A stretch of DNA of 64,000 nt from Caenibius tardaugens NBRC 16725. GTDB lineage: Bacteria > Pseudomonadota > Alphaproteobacteria > Sphingomonadales > Sphingomonadaceae. The translations under genes and the position numbers were made by a program. Where the stretch lies: NCBI RefSeq assembly GCF_003860345.1, contig NZ_CP034179.1:4138001-4202000 (forward strand), given 5' to 3'. Every line of letters begins with the position of its first letter. The first letter of the stretch is position 1. Below the pieces are notes generated by a model. That model worked only from the letters and a program-made list of their open reading frames with translations, was not told the DNA's origin and searched no databases. Below are positions 35,332 to 45,020 of the stretch, piece after piece.

Positions 35332-37311
35332 ATGAGACACCGGGATGCATGTTGGCAAGGCCTGTTTGCAAGGCTGTTACGCGATCGCGCGGGGAACACG
35401 CTGGCTATTGTTGCCGCAGCCCTTGTGCCGATGATGGCGATTATCGGTGGCGGCGTCGACGTCAGCCGGGCCTACATGGCGAAAACAGAACTCCAGGCCG
35501 CTTGCGACGCAGGCGTTCTTGCTGGCCGTCGCGCGATGGCAAAAAGTGGCGAATACGGCACAAGCGAGCGCGCCAAGGCGGACTCGATGTTCAACTTCAA
35601 CTTCAACGGTGCTTCTGTCAGCGCATCGAACATATCCTTTGAAACGGATGACAACGATGAAGGACAGGTGACGGGTGCGGCCGAGGCCGATGTCCCGACA
35701 GCCGTGATGTATGTGTTCGGCAAAGATCAGTTCGCGCTCAGTGTGAATTGCATGGCGGAACTGCAGCTTGCCAACGTCGACGTGATGTTCGTGCTGGACT
35801 CGACCGGTTCGATGAACTGCGCTCCGACCGGCAACTGCCCCAGCACCAGCGTGGAACAGCCGGGTTCGAAAATTTCCTCGCTTCGCGCCGCTGTACGTGA
35901 CTTTCACAAGACGGTTGCAGAAGCCGTGCTCGAGGAAGAAACGCGCGTGCGTTATGCGTTCGTGCCGTATTCAACCACTGTGAACGCAACCGAGCTGATT
36001 ACAACGGGGGCCCTGCCTACCACAGCATTCACTGAGAGCACCCGCTATCAGACACGTGTAGGCAAATTCGACAAGACCAATGAAAAGAAGGTTGAAGTAA
36101 GCCGCACAAGCACCACGACCACAAATGAAAACGTAACTTCGTCCTATAATACGAAGTCGAAATGTAACAATGCAACTGGCGGCACATCCACTGCGACCGA
36201 CAACAGCAATACGGATCCATCAGGGCAGATATGGGAAGCAACAACTATAACAAAATACGCTTGGGACAGCAATGCTAGCAAATGCACAAAGACAATTGAT
36301 AAATATACTATAAAATATGATCGCGTATACTATTTCCAGAAGTGGGTGTATCGGCAGGAATTGGTCAATACATCTGCTTATCGGACAAGAGCGGCCGTCA
36401 GAATCGCAACAAGCCTCTCCCCTTATAAAGTCAATAGTAACTCGACTATATCGGGATCATATATCGCCAAGAGGGATATCAACGCGAGCGGCGAGTACAA
36501 TGTCGAGCAGCTTGGTAAGATGCCCATTCCAGACATGGCCACATCTGACATATCCAAGTCATCTTGGAATGGGTGTATTGAAGAACGGGATACGGTGCGG
36601 ACGAATAGCTTCGACCCCGTTCCTGCGAACGCGTTCGACCTCGACATCAACGGGGACGCCGATAGCGATGCAACGCGCTGGCATCCTATCTGGCCGGGCC
36701 TGAGCTACTTTCGCAGTGCCAATGTCACATCGTCCGATAGCGGTACCGCATCCTCCAACTCCTGCCCGGCCGTGATGAAGCAGTTTCAGACCATTGATCT
36801 GAAAGTGGCGAACAAAACCGAAGTTCCCGACTGGCTGGCTGACTATCTTGACAACAAGCTGGTCGCCGTCGGCAACACCTATCACGATATTGGGATGATC
36901 TGGGGCGGCCGCCTCGGCAGCCCCAACGGCATCTTCGAAGAAAACGTCAACGCCGATGATCCACGCAACGTCAGCCGCCATCTTATCTTCCTGACTGACG
37001 GGAAGATGGAGCCAAATAGGGAACGCTATACCGCCTATGGCGTGGAGATTAGCGACAATCGCATCGGAGCAGTGAATGCCAGCAACACCACTTTGGCAGA
37101 TATTCACACGAAACGCTTTCTCGCTGCATGTCGTGCAGCGGAAAATGCAGGCTATGTCGTGTATGTGGTCACATTCGCCACCGAACTGACCGATGATCTG
37201 AAGAAATGCGCCACTAGCGGGCGGCATTACGAAGCGGGTAATACAACGGAACTGCGCAATGCGTTCAAGTTTATCGCCTCGCAGGTTGCGGACTTGAGGC
37301 TCGGCGCATGA
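35332..37311 (+). CDS. TadG-like protein with von Willebrand factor A domain
   Basis: 659 residues. A TadE/G-type N terminus (DRAGNTLAIVAAALVPMMAIIGGGVDVSRAYM, in parts) anchors it in the inner membrane as a pilus-assembly-like protein. The vWA domain has the MIDAS DSTGS at 156-160. Residues roughly 250-390 are rich in Thr, Ser, Asn and Tyr and are coded by visibly AT-richer DNA (about 36080-36500) than the rest. Overlaps the next gene by ATGA. No tad secretion ATPase or prepilin is in the window. Confidence 0.8.
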   Translation: MRHRDACWQGLFARLLRDRAGNTLAIVAAALVPMMAIIGGGVDVSRAYMAKTELQAACDAGVLAGRRAMAKSGEYGTSERAKADSMFNFNFNGASVSASNISFETDDNDEGQVTGAAEADVPTAVMYVFGKDQFALSVNCMAELQLANVDVMFVLDSTGSMNCAPTGNCPSTSVEQPGSKISSLRAAVRDFHKTVAEAVLEEETRVRYAFVPYSTTVNATELITTGALPTTAFTESTRYQTRVGKFDKTNEKKVEVSRTSTTTTNENVTSSYNTKSKCNNATGGTSTATDNSNTDPSGQIWEATTITKYAWDSNASKCTKTIDKYTIKYDRVYYFQKWVYRQELVNTSAYRTRAAVRIATSLSPYKVNSNSTISGSYIAKRDINASGEYNVEQLGKMPIPDMATSDISKSSWNGCIEERDTVRTNSFDPVPANAFDLDINGDADSDATRWHPIWPGLSYFRSANVTSSDSGTASSNSCPAVMKQFQTIDLKVANKTEVPDWLADYLDNKLVAVGNTYHDIGMIWGGRLGSPNGIFEENVNADDPRNVSRHLIFLTDGKMEPNRERYTAYGVEISDNRIGAVNASNTTLADIHTKRFLAACRAAENAGYVVYVVTFATELTDDLKKCATSGRHYEAGNTTELRNAFKFIASQVADLRLGA

Positions 37312-37904
37312 ACCGGCTTCTGCGCAAGCTGCGTGCATCACAAGATGGGGCGACACTGGTCGAGTTCGGCTTTGTCGCCCCGGTATTCTTCATGATGCTG
37401 ATGGGGATCTTCGACATCGCACACGGGGTCTATATCCGCTCTGTGCTCGAAGGAGCGCTCCAGGCTGCGGGCCGCAACGCCGGCCTTGAAAGCGGTCCGG
37501 ACAATGTTGTCGATATCGATGCCTTTGTCGAAGAACAGGTCAAGAATGTCATTCCTTCAGGAAAACTGACATTCAAACGACTGAATTATTGGGAATTTGG
37601 TGATGTTGGCGAGGAAGAGGATTACGTCGATTCCAACAGTAATGGGGAGTACGACGAGGACGAATGCTTCTTTGACGGAAACGACAACGACAAGTGGGAT
37701 GACCGAGGACAGGCCGGGATCGGCGGTGCCAAGGACATCGTGCTCTACACAGTCGAAGTGAATTACGATCACCTGTTCCCGCTCTGGAAGTTTCTTGGCC
37801 GAAGCCAGGAAGGGACGATTGCGGCTTCAACCACGTTGCGGAACCAGCCCTATGCCACGCAGGGCACGCGTACCGTCACCAAGATTTGTCCGGCAGCCAC
37901 ATGA
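37308..37904 (+). CDS. TadE-like pilus-assembly protein
   Basis: 198 residues with the TadE signature DGATLVEFGFVAPVFFMMLMGIFDIAHGVY (given as one membrane segment at residues ~13-42). The remainder is periplasmic and unusually acidic (EEEDYVDSNSNGEYDEDE). Start and stop overlap the neighbours, so three genes form one unit. Confidence 0.82.
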   Translation: MNRLLRKLRASQDGATLVEFGFVAPVFFMMLMGIFDIAHGVYIRSVLEGALQAAGRNAGLESGPDNVVDIDAFVEEQVKNVIPSGKLTFKRLNYWEFGDVGEEEDYVDSNSNGEYDEDECFFDGNDNDKWDDRGQAGIGGAKDIVLYTVEVNYDHLFPLWKFLGRSQEGTIAASTTLRNQPYATQGTRTVTKICPAAT

Positions 37905-38557
37905 CCACAAAAGCCATCACCTTTCGCGATCACATGAAGCAATTGCTTCGAGACCGGTCAGGCCTTGCCCTGATCGAGTTCGCGTTCAGCCTGCCGATAC
38001 TGCTTGTACTGGGATTGGGCGGTTTTGAACTGGCCAATTACACTGTCACGCATATGCGGATGAGCCAGTTGGCCATTTCGCTCGCGGACAACACCTCGCG
38101 CTTCAAGGAAGAGTTTGTCGGTGGTTCGCCGCGTATTCGCGAATACGATATCGATCAGGCATTTCAGGGTGCGGCAAGCCAGGCACGCGGGCTGGATTTC
38201 GAGAAGCACGGGCGGATGATCATTTCCAGCCTCGAAACCAACAGCGGTGGCGGACAATGGCTGCACTGGCAGCGCTGCTGGGGTGAAGCCCCCTACACGT
38301 CCAGCTATGGTGTGGAAGGTGACGGGGCGACAGGGAACGGCTTCCCCGGCATGGGCCCAAGCAGCAAGCGCGTTCGCGCCGAAGCCGGCTATGCCATCAT
38401 GTTCGCCGAAGTCGTTTACGACTATCAGCCGCTTGCCTTTGGCCGACTGCTTCCCGACGTGCCGATCCGTAAGACAGCGGCCATGTATGTCCGTGACGAC
38501 CGTGATCTGACGAGAATTTACACCTCGTCAGGTATCACGCCCGCCACGTGCAATTGA
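37901..38557 (+). CDS. Second TadE-like pilus-assembly protein
   Basis: 218 residues. ATG 37901 overlaps the previous stop (ATGA). TadE segment DRSGLALIEFAFSLPILLVLG at residues ~18-38, then FELANYTVTHMRMSQLA. The C-terminal half is periplasmic. It likely acts with the two preceding proteins. Confidence 0.82.
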   Translation: MTTKAITFRDHMKQLLRDRSGLALIEFAFSLPILLVLGLGGFELANYTVTHMRMSQLAISLADNTSRFKEEFVGGSPRIREYDIDQAFQGAASQARGLDFEKHGRMIISSLETNSGGGQWLHWQRCWGEAPYTSSYGVEGDGATGNGFPGMGPSSKRVRAEAGYAIMFAEVVYDYQPLAFGRLLPDVPIRKTAAMYVRDDRDLTRIYTSSGITPATCN

Positions 38558-38567
38558 TGCCATCGGA

Positions 38568-39932
38568 TCAGCGATAACAGACTTTCCGCACCGCCTCCGC
38601 GATCTTGTCCGCATCGATCAGCGCCAGTTTCTCGAGATTTGCCGCATAGGGCAGCGGCACATCCTCGTTGCAGACGCGCAGAACCGGCGCATCGAGATCG
38701 TCGAAACCATCCTCCATGCAGATTGCCGCCACTTCTGACGCAATCGAACACTGCGGCCAGCCTTCTTCGGCAACAACCACGCGGTTCGTCTTGGCCAGAC
38801 TGGTCAGAATCGCTTCCCGATCAAGCGGCCGCAAGGTGCGCAGATCGAGCACTTCTGCATCGACCCCTTCCTCTGCCAGCTTTTCCGCGGCTTCCAGCGC
38901 ATAACCCACGCCGATTGAATAGGAGACGATTGTCACGTCGGTCCCTTCCCGCACGATCCGGGCCTTGCCGATCGGCAGGACGTGATCGTCAAGTTGTGCG
39001 AGTTCGAAGCTGCGTCCATAAACCAGTTCGTTTTCGAGGAAGACCACCGGATCGTCGCTGCGGATCGCCGCTTTCAGCAGGCCTTTCGCATCCGATGCGT
39101 CGTAGGGTGCAATCACGATCAACCCGGGAACATGTGCGTACCATGGGCCATAGTTCTGACTATGCTGCGCGCCGACGCGGCTCGCTGCGCCGTTAGGGCC
39201 ACGGAACACCACCGGACAACGCATCTGACCGCCGGACATATAATTGGTCTTCGCGGCGGAATTGATGATGTGGTCAATCGCCTGCATGGCGAAATTGAAT
39301 GTCATGAATTCCACGATTGGGCGCAGACCACCCATCGCCGCGCCGCTGCCGATGCCAGCAAAGCCATATTCCGTAATAGGCGTGTCGATCACCCGCTTGG
39401 GGCCAAATTCATCGAGCAGCCCCTGCGTGACCTTGTAGGCACCCTGATACTGGGCAACTTCTTCACCCATAACGAATACGCGTTCGTCGCGGCGCATTTC
39501 TTCCGCCATCGCGTCGCGCAAAGCCTCGCGCACGGTGGCAGTGACCATATTTGTGCCCGCAGGGATTGCGGGATCGCTTTCGTGGGCTTTTGTTGCCGGG
39601 CGTTCCACCTTGGCCGCAGGTGCGGCAGGCGCCTCCGCCTCTTCACCCTTCGAAGGCGCAACAGCCGGAACGGGAGCAGGCGCTTCTTCACCCTCGCCCG
39701 CCAATGTGGCGATTACCGTTCCAACCTTCACATTCTCGGAACCTTCAGGCACGAGAATCTGTCCGACAGTGCCTTCGTCAACCGCTTCGAATTCCATGGT
39801 TGCCTTGTCGGTTTCGATCTCGGCGATAATATCGCCTGAGCGAACCGCATCGCCTTCCTTGACCAGCCAGCGAGACAGGGTTCCCTCTTCCATTGTCGGC
39901 GAAAGCGCGGGCATTTTCAGTTCGATCGCCAT
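38568..39932 (-). CDS. pdhB: Pyruvate dehydrogenase E1 component, beta subunit, with lipoyl domain
   Basis: 454 residues. Residues 1-80 are a lipoyl domain with the target lysine in [10 protein letters not shown] (K43). A Pro/Ala linker follows, then the E1-beta domain ([34 protein letters not shown] in parts). This arrangement is characteristic of alphaproteobacteria. Stop and start codons of pdhA and pdhB overlap. Converts pyruvate to acetyl-CoA together with E2/E3 encoded elsewhere. Confidence 0.94.
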   Translation of the reverse strand: MAIELKMPALSPTMEEGTLSRWLVKEGDAVRSGDIIAEIETDKATMEFEAVDEGTVGQILVPEGSENVKVGTVIATLAGEGEEAPAPVPAVAPSKGEEAEAPAAPAAKVERPATKAHESDPAIPAGTNMVTATVREALRDAMAEEMRRDERVFVMGEEVAQYQGAYKVTQGLLDEFGPKRVIDTPITEYGFAGIGSGAAMGGLRPIVEFMTFNFAMQAIDHIINSAAKTNYMSGGQMRCPVVFRGPNGAASRVGAQHSQNYGPWYAHVPGLIVIAPYDASDAKGLLKAAIRSDDPVVFLENELVYGRSFELAQLDDHVLPIGKARIVREGTDVTIVSYSIGVGYALEAAEKLAEEGVDAEVLDLRTLRPLDREAILTSLAKTNRVVVAEEGWPQCSIASEVAAICMEDGFDDLDAPVLRVCNEDVPLPYAANLEKLALIDADKIAEAVRKVCYR

Positions 39933-41029
39933 CAGTAGCTCTCCACCACAACATCGGTGTAAAGCTCGGACGGTGCCGGTTCGGGTGAATTTTCAGCAAA
40001 ATCCGCTGCATCGGTCACTTCTGCGCGGATGCGTTTGTCGATGTCCTTCAAGGTATCCTCTGAAATTCCGCGCTCGAGCAGATCCTGCTTGGCGCGTTCG
40101 ATAGAGTCATTGTGCTCGCGTACGTCCTGCACTTCTTCGCGTGTGCGATACTTGGCGGGATCGGACATGGAGTGCCCGCGATAACGATAGGTGTTGAGTT
40201 CCATCAACACCGGGCCATTGCCGCCCCGCACGTGCTGGAGCGCGATTTCGGTGGCCTGGCGCACTTCCAGCACATCCATGCCATTCACATCCATGCCCGG
40301 AATGCGGAATGCCGTACCGCGACGATAGAATTCCGTTTCGGCCGAGCTGCGCTGAACCGATGTGCCCATGGCATACTGGTTGTTCTCGATCACGAAAATG
40401 ATCGGGAGCTTCCACAAACTGGCCATGTTGAAGGTCTCATAAACCTGGCCCTGATTGGCGGCGCCATCGCCAAAATAGGCGATACAGACACCCCCATCCC
40501 CACGATACTGATGCGCGAATGCGAGACCAGCCCCCAGCGGAACCTGCGCGCCCACGATGCCATGCCCGCCGTAGAACGCATGTTCGGTCGAAAACATATG
40601 CATCGAGCCGCCCTTGCCCCGGCTGATGCCAGCTTCGCGCCCGGTCAGTTCTGCCATGATGATCTTCGGATCGATCCCGTAGGCCAGCATATGGCCATGA
40701 TCGCGATAGCCGGTAATAACACTGTCCTTGCCTGCTTCCAGCGCGGACTGAATGCCCACCGCGACAGCTTCCTGCCCGATGTAGAGGTGACAGAACCCGC
40801 CGATCAGACCAAGGCCGTAGAGCTGGCCCGCACGTTCTTCAAACCGACGGATAAGAAGCATCTGCTCATAGAAATGGAGCAGTTCCTCATCAGTGGCGTG
40901 ATACCGTTTGTCCTTCGCATGCTCTTCCTGAAGGCTGTGGAGAGCAAAATTGTCATCCGCAGGCGCAGCAGATTTCTTGCTTGCGGTTTTTCTAGTACCG
41001 TTGCCAGAACTTGCGGCAGGCTTGGCCAA
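39932..41029 (-). CDS. pdhA: Pyruvate dehydrogenase E1 component, alpha subunit
   Basis: 365 residues. TPP-binding [20 protein letters not shown] and the phosphorylation-loop-like [19 protein letters not shown] are clear. Start appears to be TTG 41029 behind an AGGGA ribosome site; the first 25 residues are low complexity. First gene of pdhA-pdhB. Confidence 0.94.
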   Translation of the reverse strand: MAKPAASSGNGTRKTASKKSAAPADDNFALHSLQEEHAKDKRYHATDEELLHFYEQMLLIRRFEERAGQLYGLGLIGGFCHLYIGQEAVAVGIQSALEAGKDSVITGYRDHGHMLAYGIDPKIIMAELTGREAGISRGKGGSMHMFSTEHAFYGGHGIVGAQVPLGAGLAFAHQYRGDGGVCIAYFGDGAANQGQVYETFNMASLWKLPIIFVIENNQYAMGTSVQRSSAETEFYRRGTAFRIPGMDVNGMDVLEVRQATEIALQHVRGGNGPVLMELNTYRYRGHSMSDPAKYRTREEVQDVREHNDSIERAKQDLLERGISEDTLKDIDKRIRAEVTDAADFAENSPEPAPSELYTDVVVESY

Positions 41030-41186
41030 AATCCCTGTCCCTTCTCAACAAACGACGGGCCGATTGCAGCCCGAACGTGAAGCTTGGGATATAGGCCGAA
41101 GCAAGGCTCAGACGCAACGGCCAGTAACCCTGCAAACCAATTAAATAACCGAAAAAACGCCAGTGGCTGCCCGCCACCAAAGCCCA

Positions 41187-41498
41187 TCAATCGAGCTTTA
41201 TGACCACTTCGTCTGGATGCGCGACATTGAGGTTGCGGCGCAGAAGTTCACCGACAAGATCGGGGTCCGCATGCTTGGGATCGAGCAGCCCAACACGATT
41301 CTTGAGCTCGTCGCGATCGGCCTTCAGATTCGCGATATGGGCATTCCGCTGTTCCAGAAGCTTCAGGTTCTCGCTCCATGCCAGGACACCGCTGGGCCCC
41401 GCAAAGGCAAGCCCGCCAAGCAAAAGGAGAACGGCCAAGGCAAGACCCTGAACGAGTTTTTCGCGTGGCGAACGGATCAAGGTTTCGGATTTGGTCAC
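41187..41498 (-). CDS. FtsB/DivIC-like septum formation initiator
   Basis: 103 residues from GTG 41498. One transmembrane helix (LVQGLALAVLLLLGGLAFAG) precedes a coiled coil (LKLLEQRNAHIANLKADRDELKNRV) and the FtsB-like tail DLVGELLRRNLNVAHPDEVV. It would join FtsL and FtsQ at the division site. An alternative ATG at 41558 adds 20 residues that do not look conserved. It lies upstream of pdhA, the common alphaproteobacterial order. Confidence 0.78.
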   Translation of the reverse strand: MTKSETLIRSPREKLVQGLALAVLLLLGGLAFAGPSGVLAWSENLKLLEQRNAHIANLKADRDELKNRVGLLDPKHADPDLVGELLRRNLNVAHPDEVVIKLD

Positions 41499-41603
41499 GA
41501 AGTTGAAAGAATCACAGTTAAGCTCAGGATTCAAGAGGTATTCCAGAATACGGGCCATTTTCCAACCTGTATCGTATGGGCGTGACAATTTGCCGCCCTC
41601 GTA

Positions 41604-43148
41604 ATGCGCACGAAGACTCCCTATCTGCGGATCATGCTGGCTACGCTCAGAATGGCCGCGCGCGATCGGGCGCGTCTGGCAGAACTCGGCGCGACTCTTT
41701 CGCGCCATGGTCTTGGCTATCTGGGGGCGAGGCTCGGCCTTGGCACAAGCGGCACTGATGACGAGCTGGATTCTCCCAACGCCCCCCGTCGGCTGCGGCG
41801 CGCCCTGGAAGAACTCGGCCCCACCTACATAAAATTCGGTCAGATCCTTGCCACCCGAACCGATCTGCTTGGCCCGAAATGGATTGCCGAGCTTGAGCTA
41901 TTGCAGAGCGATGCGCCAACGCTCCCTTTTGCACTGCTTAGGTCTGCCGTCGAACAGGCCCTGGGCGAACCGGTCACCTCCGCTTTCGCGCAATTTGAAG
42001 AAGAACCGCTGGCTGCCGCATCGATGGCGCAGGTCCATCGCGCGCGTCTGGCAAGCGGCGAAGACGTGGTCGTCAAGGTTCGACGCCCCGATATCCGCCC
42101 ACGTATGGAGGCCGACCTCAGGATTCTGACCGAACTGGCCGCCGTTGCCGAGCGGGCCAGCGCCGATCTGCGCCATTTCCGACCGGCCGCCATGATCACG
42201 CAATTGTCGGAAGCGCTGCTGCAGGAACTCGATTTTACCGTGGAAGCGCGCAATGCAGACACACTCCGCGCCGATTTTGCACGGGATTCCCGCGTCGTGG
42301 TTCCTTGCATCCACTGGTCGCATACATCGGAAGCCCTGCTGGTCATGGACTATATCGACGGTATTGCCCCGCTGAGCGGTGATGTTTTGCGCGCTGCAGG
42401 TATCGATACAGTTGCGATCGCGTCGCTGGGGGCGGACGTTGTGCTGGACATGGTCCTGATCAACGGCCGTTTCCATGCAGACCCACACCCCGGCAATCTC
42501 CGCTGCCTCGAAGGTAATCGTCTGGCTTTGCTCGATCTTGGCCTTGTCGGCCATGTCAGCCCACGCCGACGCGAGGAATTCGTCAGTTTCACGCAAGCAT
42601 TGCTGTCGAGCGACAGCGATGCCCTCGCCGATGTGCTGATGGCATGGGCCGCAGGTGGGGATGCATCGCCCGATGCCGTTCGCCTGGCTGCCGAAGGCCT
42701 GATTGCACGGCATGGTGGGCATGGGCTGATTCTCAGCGCCTTGATGGCCGATTTCATGCCGCTGCTGCGCGAACGCGGTCTGGTCATGCCGCCAGACCTT
42801 ATCCTGATTTTCAAGGCACTGGTGACAATGGACGGCGTATTGATGCGGATCGAGCCGGAATTCGACCTGTCCGCCGCGATACAGCGCTCTACCATCCGCC
42901 TTGCCGCCGCAAGACTGGGGCCGGATCACTGGCAACCGATCTTGCGCGCGCTGGTTTGGGAACTCGCCAAAATCGGCGATAGCGCGCCGCAGCTGGTCAG
43001 AGCGGCGGCGAAGCGTCTGTCCGATACACCGCCTTCCGATTCCGTCGCGCTACGCGCGCAAAATCAGGCGTCGCGCGCACTTGTGCGTGCGCTATGGGGC
43101 GGCAGTTCCCTTATCGCTGCCGCGATTCTGGCTGTGCGGTTCCTCTAG
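41604..43148 (+). CDS. UbiB/ABC1 (AarF) family kinase-like protein
   Basis: 514 residues with the ABC1 hallmark KFGQ at 77-80 (GPTYIKFGQILATRTDLL in parts), the Ala-rich loop EEPLAAASMAQVHRA, VKVRRPDI lysine, and the catalytic NGRFHADPHPGNL and LLDLGLVG. UbiB proteins support ubiquinone biosynthesis. C-terminal hydrophobic helices end the chain. Confidence 0.88.
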   Translation: MRTKTPYLRIMLATLRMAARDRARLAELGATLSRHGLGYLGARLGLGTSGTDDELDSPNAPRRLRRALEELGPTYIKFGQILATRTDLLGPKWIAELELLQSDAPTLPFALLRSAVEQALGEPVTSAFAQFEEEPLAAASMAQVHRARLASGEDVVVKVRRPDIRPRMEADLRILTELAAVAERASADLRHFRPAAMITQLSEALLQELDFTVEARNADTLRADFARDSRVVVPCIHWSHTSEALLVMDYIDGIAPLSGDVLRAAGIDTVAIASLGADVVLDMVLINGRFHADPHPGNLRCLEGNRLALLDLGLVGHVSPRRREEFVSFTQALLSSDSDALADVLMAWAAGGDASPDAVRLAAEGLIARHGGHGLILSALMADFMPLLRERGLVMPPDLILIFKALVTMDGVLMRIEPEFDLSAAIQRSTIRLAAARLGPDHWQPILRALVWELAKIGDSAPQLVRAAAKRLSDTPPSDSVALRAQNQASRALVRALWGGSSLIAAAILAVRFL

Positions 43149-43276
43149 CGAGGCCCTTGCGGCAATGCTGAGATGCGTTCCGACCGATTGCAATGTGTGG
43201 CGGGCGCGCAGGCCGGGCAACGCACCCGCCACGTTTAACGATGGACGGAATGTCTGGTCTTCCGCCCATCGCCCCC

Positions 43277-44152
43277 TCAAGCCGCTATCGGGCGATCCCC
43301 GCCCGCGACAACACGGACGAGTTCGCGTCGCGCATATCCGTAATCGGCGATCCCCTTGTGCTGAACAGCGCGATTGTCCCAGATCGCCAACGATCCGGTT
43401 TGCCATTTGAAACGCACCTGATGCTCCGGCTCGTAAAAACGCCGGACAAGGTATTCCAGCAGATCCTTGCCTTCATCCTCGGGCAGGCCCACGATCTCAT
43501 GCGTGAACCCTTCGTTGACGTAGAGCACCTTCTTCCCGCTGTAGGGATGTGTCGTAACGATTGGATGCACCACGCCGCAATATTGCTTCAGGTAATCGTC
43601 GAGATCGGCCTTGTCTTCGATCAGCTTGTAAGCCTTGCCATTCGGTCGATGAATAGCCGTCAGCCCTTCGATCTGCCGCTTCACATCCTTTGGAAGCGCC
43701 TCATATGCGGAAATCCCGCTCGCATATATTGTGTCACCCCCAAGCTCTGGCGCGATCACGCTGCGTAGAACGGACGCAAGATAAGGCTTTTCGAGATAGG
43801 TCGCATCGGCATGCCAAGGCGTGCCGTAATAGGCATTTGCATAAGGCCCGCTGTGCATCGGCGTGACCTCCTCGTCCTTAACGCCACGACGCCTGGCGAT
43901 GCTGTCCGCCACAGGGGGGCCAAACACCCGCGCCACTGCCGATTGCCCGGAATCATCCAGCCCCGTGTCCCGGAAAAACAGCACCTGATGCCGCCAGAGG
44001 AGATCGCGCAGCAGGGTGGCGACGACTTCTGTTGGCGGCACTCGCAAATCGAGGCCCCTGATTTCGGCACCCACATTGGCCTCCAGCCGGATGACCTCCA
44101 GCGTGTCGAACGTTGCGTGAGCGGGGATCGTGAATTTGGGCAAGGCGTTCAT
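43277..44152 (-). CDS. TauD/TfdA-family Fe(II)/2-oxoglutarate dioxygenase
   Basis: 291 residues. ATG 44152 has GAGGAG 6 nt upstream. The iron ligands are H114, D116 (TPWHADATYL) and H265 (NRAVQHKG), and the 2-oxoglutarate arginine lies near the C terminus (YARRELVRV). Such enzymes oxidise sulfonates or alkyl sulfates and release sulfite or sulfate. It is divergent from the receptor/sulfatase/transporter operon and is likely co-regulated through the shared 868-nt region. Confidence 0.85.
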   Translation of the reverse strand: MNALPKFTIPAHATFDTLEVIRLEANVGAEIRGLDLRVPPTEVVATLLRDLLWRHQVLFFRDTGLDDSGQSAVARVFGPPVADSIARRRGVKDEEVTPMHSGPYANAYYGTPWHADATYLEKPYLASVLRSVIAPELGGDTIYASGISAYEALPKDVKRQIEGLTAIHRPNGKAYKLIEDKADLDDYLKQYCGVVHPIVTTHPYSGKKVLYVNEGFTHEIVGLPEDEGKDLLEYLVRRFYEPEHQVRFKWQTGSLAIWDNRAVQHKGIADYGYARRELVRVVAGGDRPIAA

Positions 44153-45020
44153 GATGATCTCCTCTGCATGGCGGAGCGATATCGCGAGACTGGAGACCGC
44201 ACGCGGATTCAGGAGACTGCGCGCGGCCTGATGATCTGGGGTGCTGTCGCTGTCGACTGGCGGTGGCCACGGCTCTGAACGCGATAGGCCACGAGGCGAT
44301 TCTGGAGCGTTCAACGCTCGCCTCAATTGCCCATCATATAAGTAGGGAATTCAATGTCAATTGCCGTTCAAGGCCTTCAGCCGATAAGCCCATTGATCAT
44401 CCATGCGGCGCCGAATCCCTGACGAAATATTTATCTAGATTGATGTATAATATAGATATTATGTTGCAACCCTCGCTTCACTTGGAGACGCGACAGCCCA
44501 AACATCCACGTCAGGTGCAGCACCTGCTTTATCTTGACCAATTGAAAGAGAAACTTCACTTGACCGCCATATCCCTACTGGATAGGTTGAGTTTCGAAAG
44601 CGAGGTTTGGTTCCGGCCCGCAATCATGATCAGGGACCCGCGGCTTTTGATAGGGAAGCAGCTTGCTCCGCGTTACCAACGGCTAAAGCGCGCGATGCTG
44701 AGGCGGCCACGCCAAGCACCGTGTTCCCCTCAACACTGTATGAGGTGATACGATGCGAATGCCCAGGGTTAACTAGAACAGGGCGGTTGCCACGGATGCC
44801 CTTGCGGGCACCGGACATGGCAGATCCTCATCGCAGGACTGCGCCCGTTATTTTGAAGCACGCATTTTAGACAGAAGGCGCGAGGTCAACTGGCGCGGCA
44901 TGTCCATGCTTGTCAGCGCGCATTGTTTCTGCCGGTCGCGATCCGCGCAGTCCACCTTTGCGCCTCAGGCATCGCCATGCCCATCGCACATCGCCGCCGC
45001 ACAAGGTTCAGGGTTCAACG
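44153..45020. promoter_or_regulatory. 868-nt divergent regulatory region
   Basis: It separates the leftward dioxygenase from the rightward TonB receptor. Seen here: a hairpin GAGCG-TTCAA-CGCTC at 44305-44319; an AT-rich stretch at 44426-44470 that contains promoter-like TATAAT-type words; and a possible small ORF on the minus strand at 44630-44818. No regulator gene is present. I cannot assign operators. Confidence 0.4.
44630..44818 (-). CDS. Possible 62-residue protein of unknown function
   Basis: ATG 44818 is preceded by GAGG with a 7-nt gap, a good ribosome site. The sequence starts MSGARKGIRGNRPVLVNPGH, continues with ITSYSVEGNTVLGVAASASR and ends in LSKAAGP, with no membrane segment or known motif. 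It lies alone in the regulatory region of the sulfur cluster. The ribosome site and composition favour a real gene, but the length alone does not. Confidence 0.4.
   Translation of the reverse strand: MSGARKGIRGNRPVLVNPGHSHRITSYSVEGNTVLGVAASASRALAVGNAEQAASLSKAAGP

Noticed and set aside
40112-41080. A long plus-strand open frame opposite pdhA
   Set aside because: Shadow of a highly conserved gene in a GC-rich genome; composition (His/Ala-rich) is not protein-like.
44440-44472. A dif-like word: TTATGTT preceded by AT-rich spacer near 44460
   Set aside because: The spacer would be 8 nt rather than 6, the XerC side does not match, and the true dif arms are clearly resolved at 8336 and 12777.
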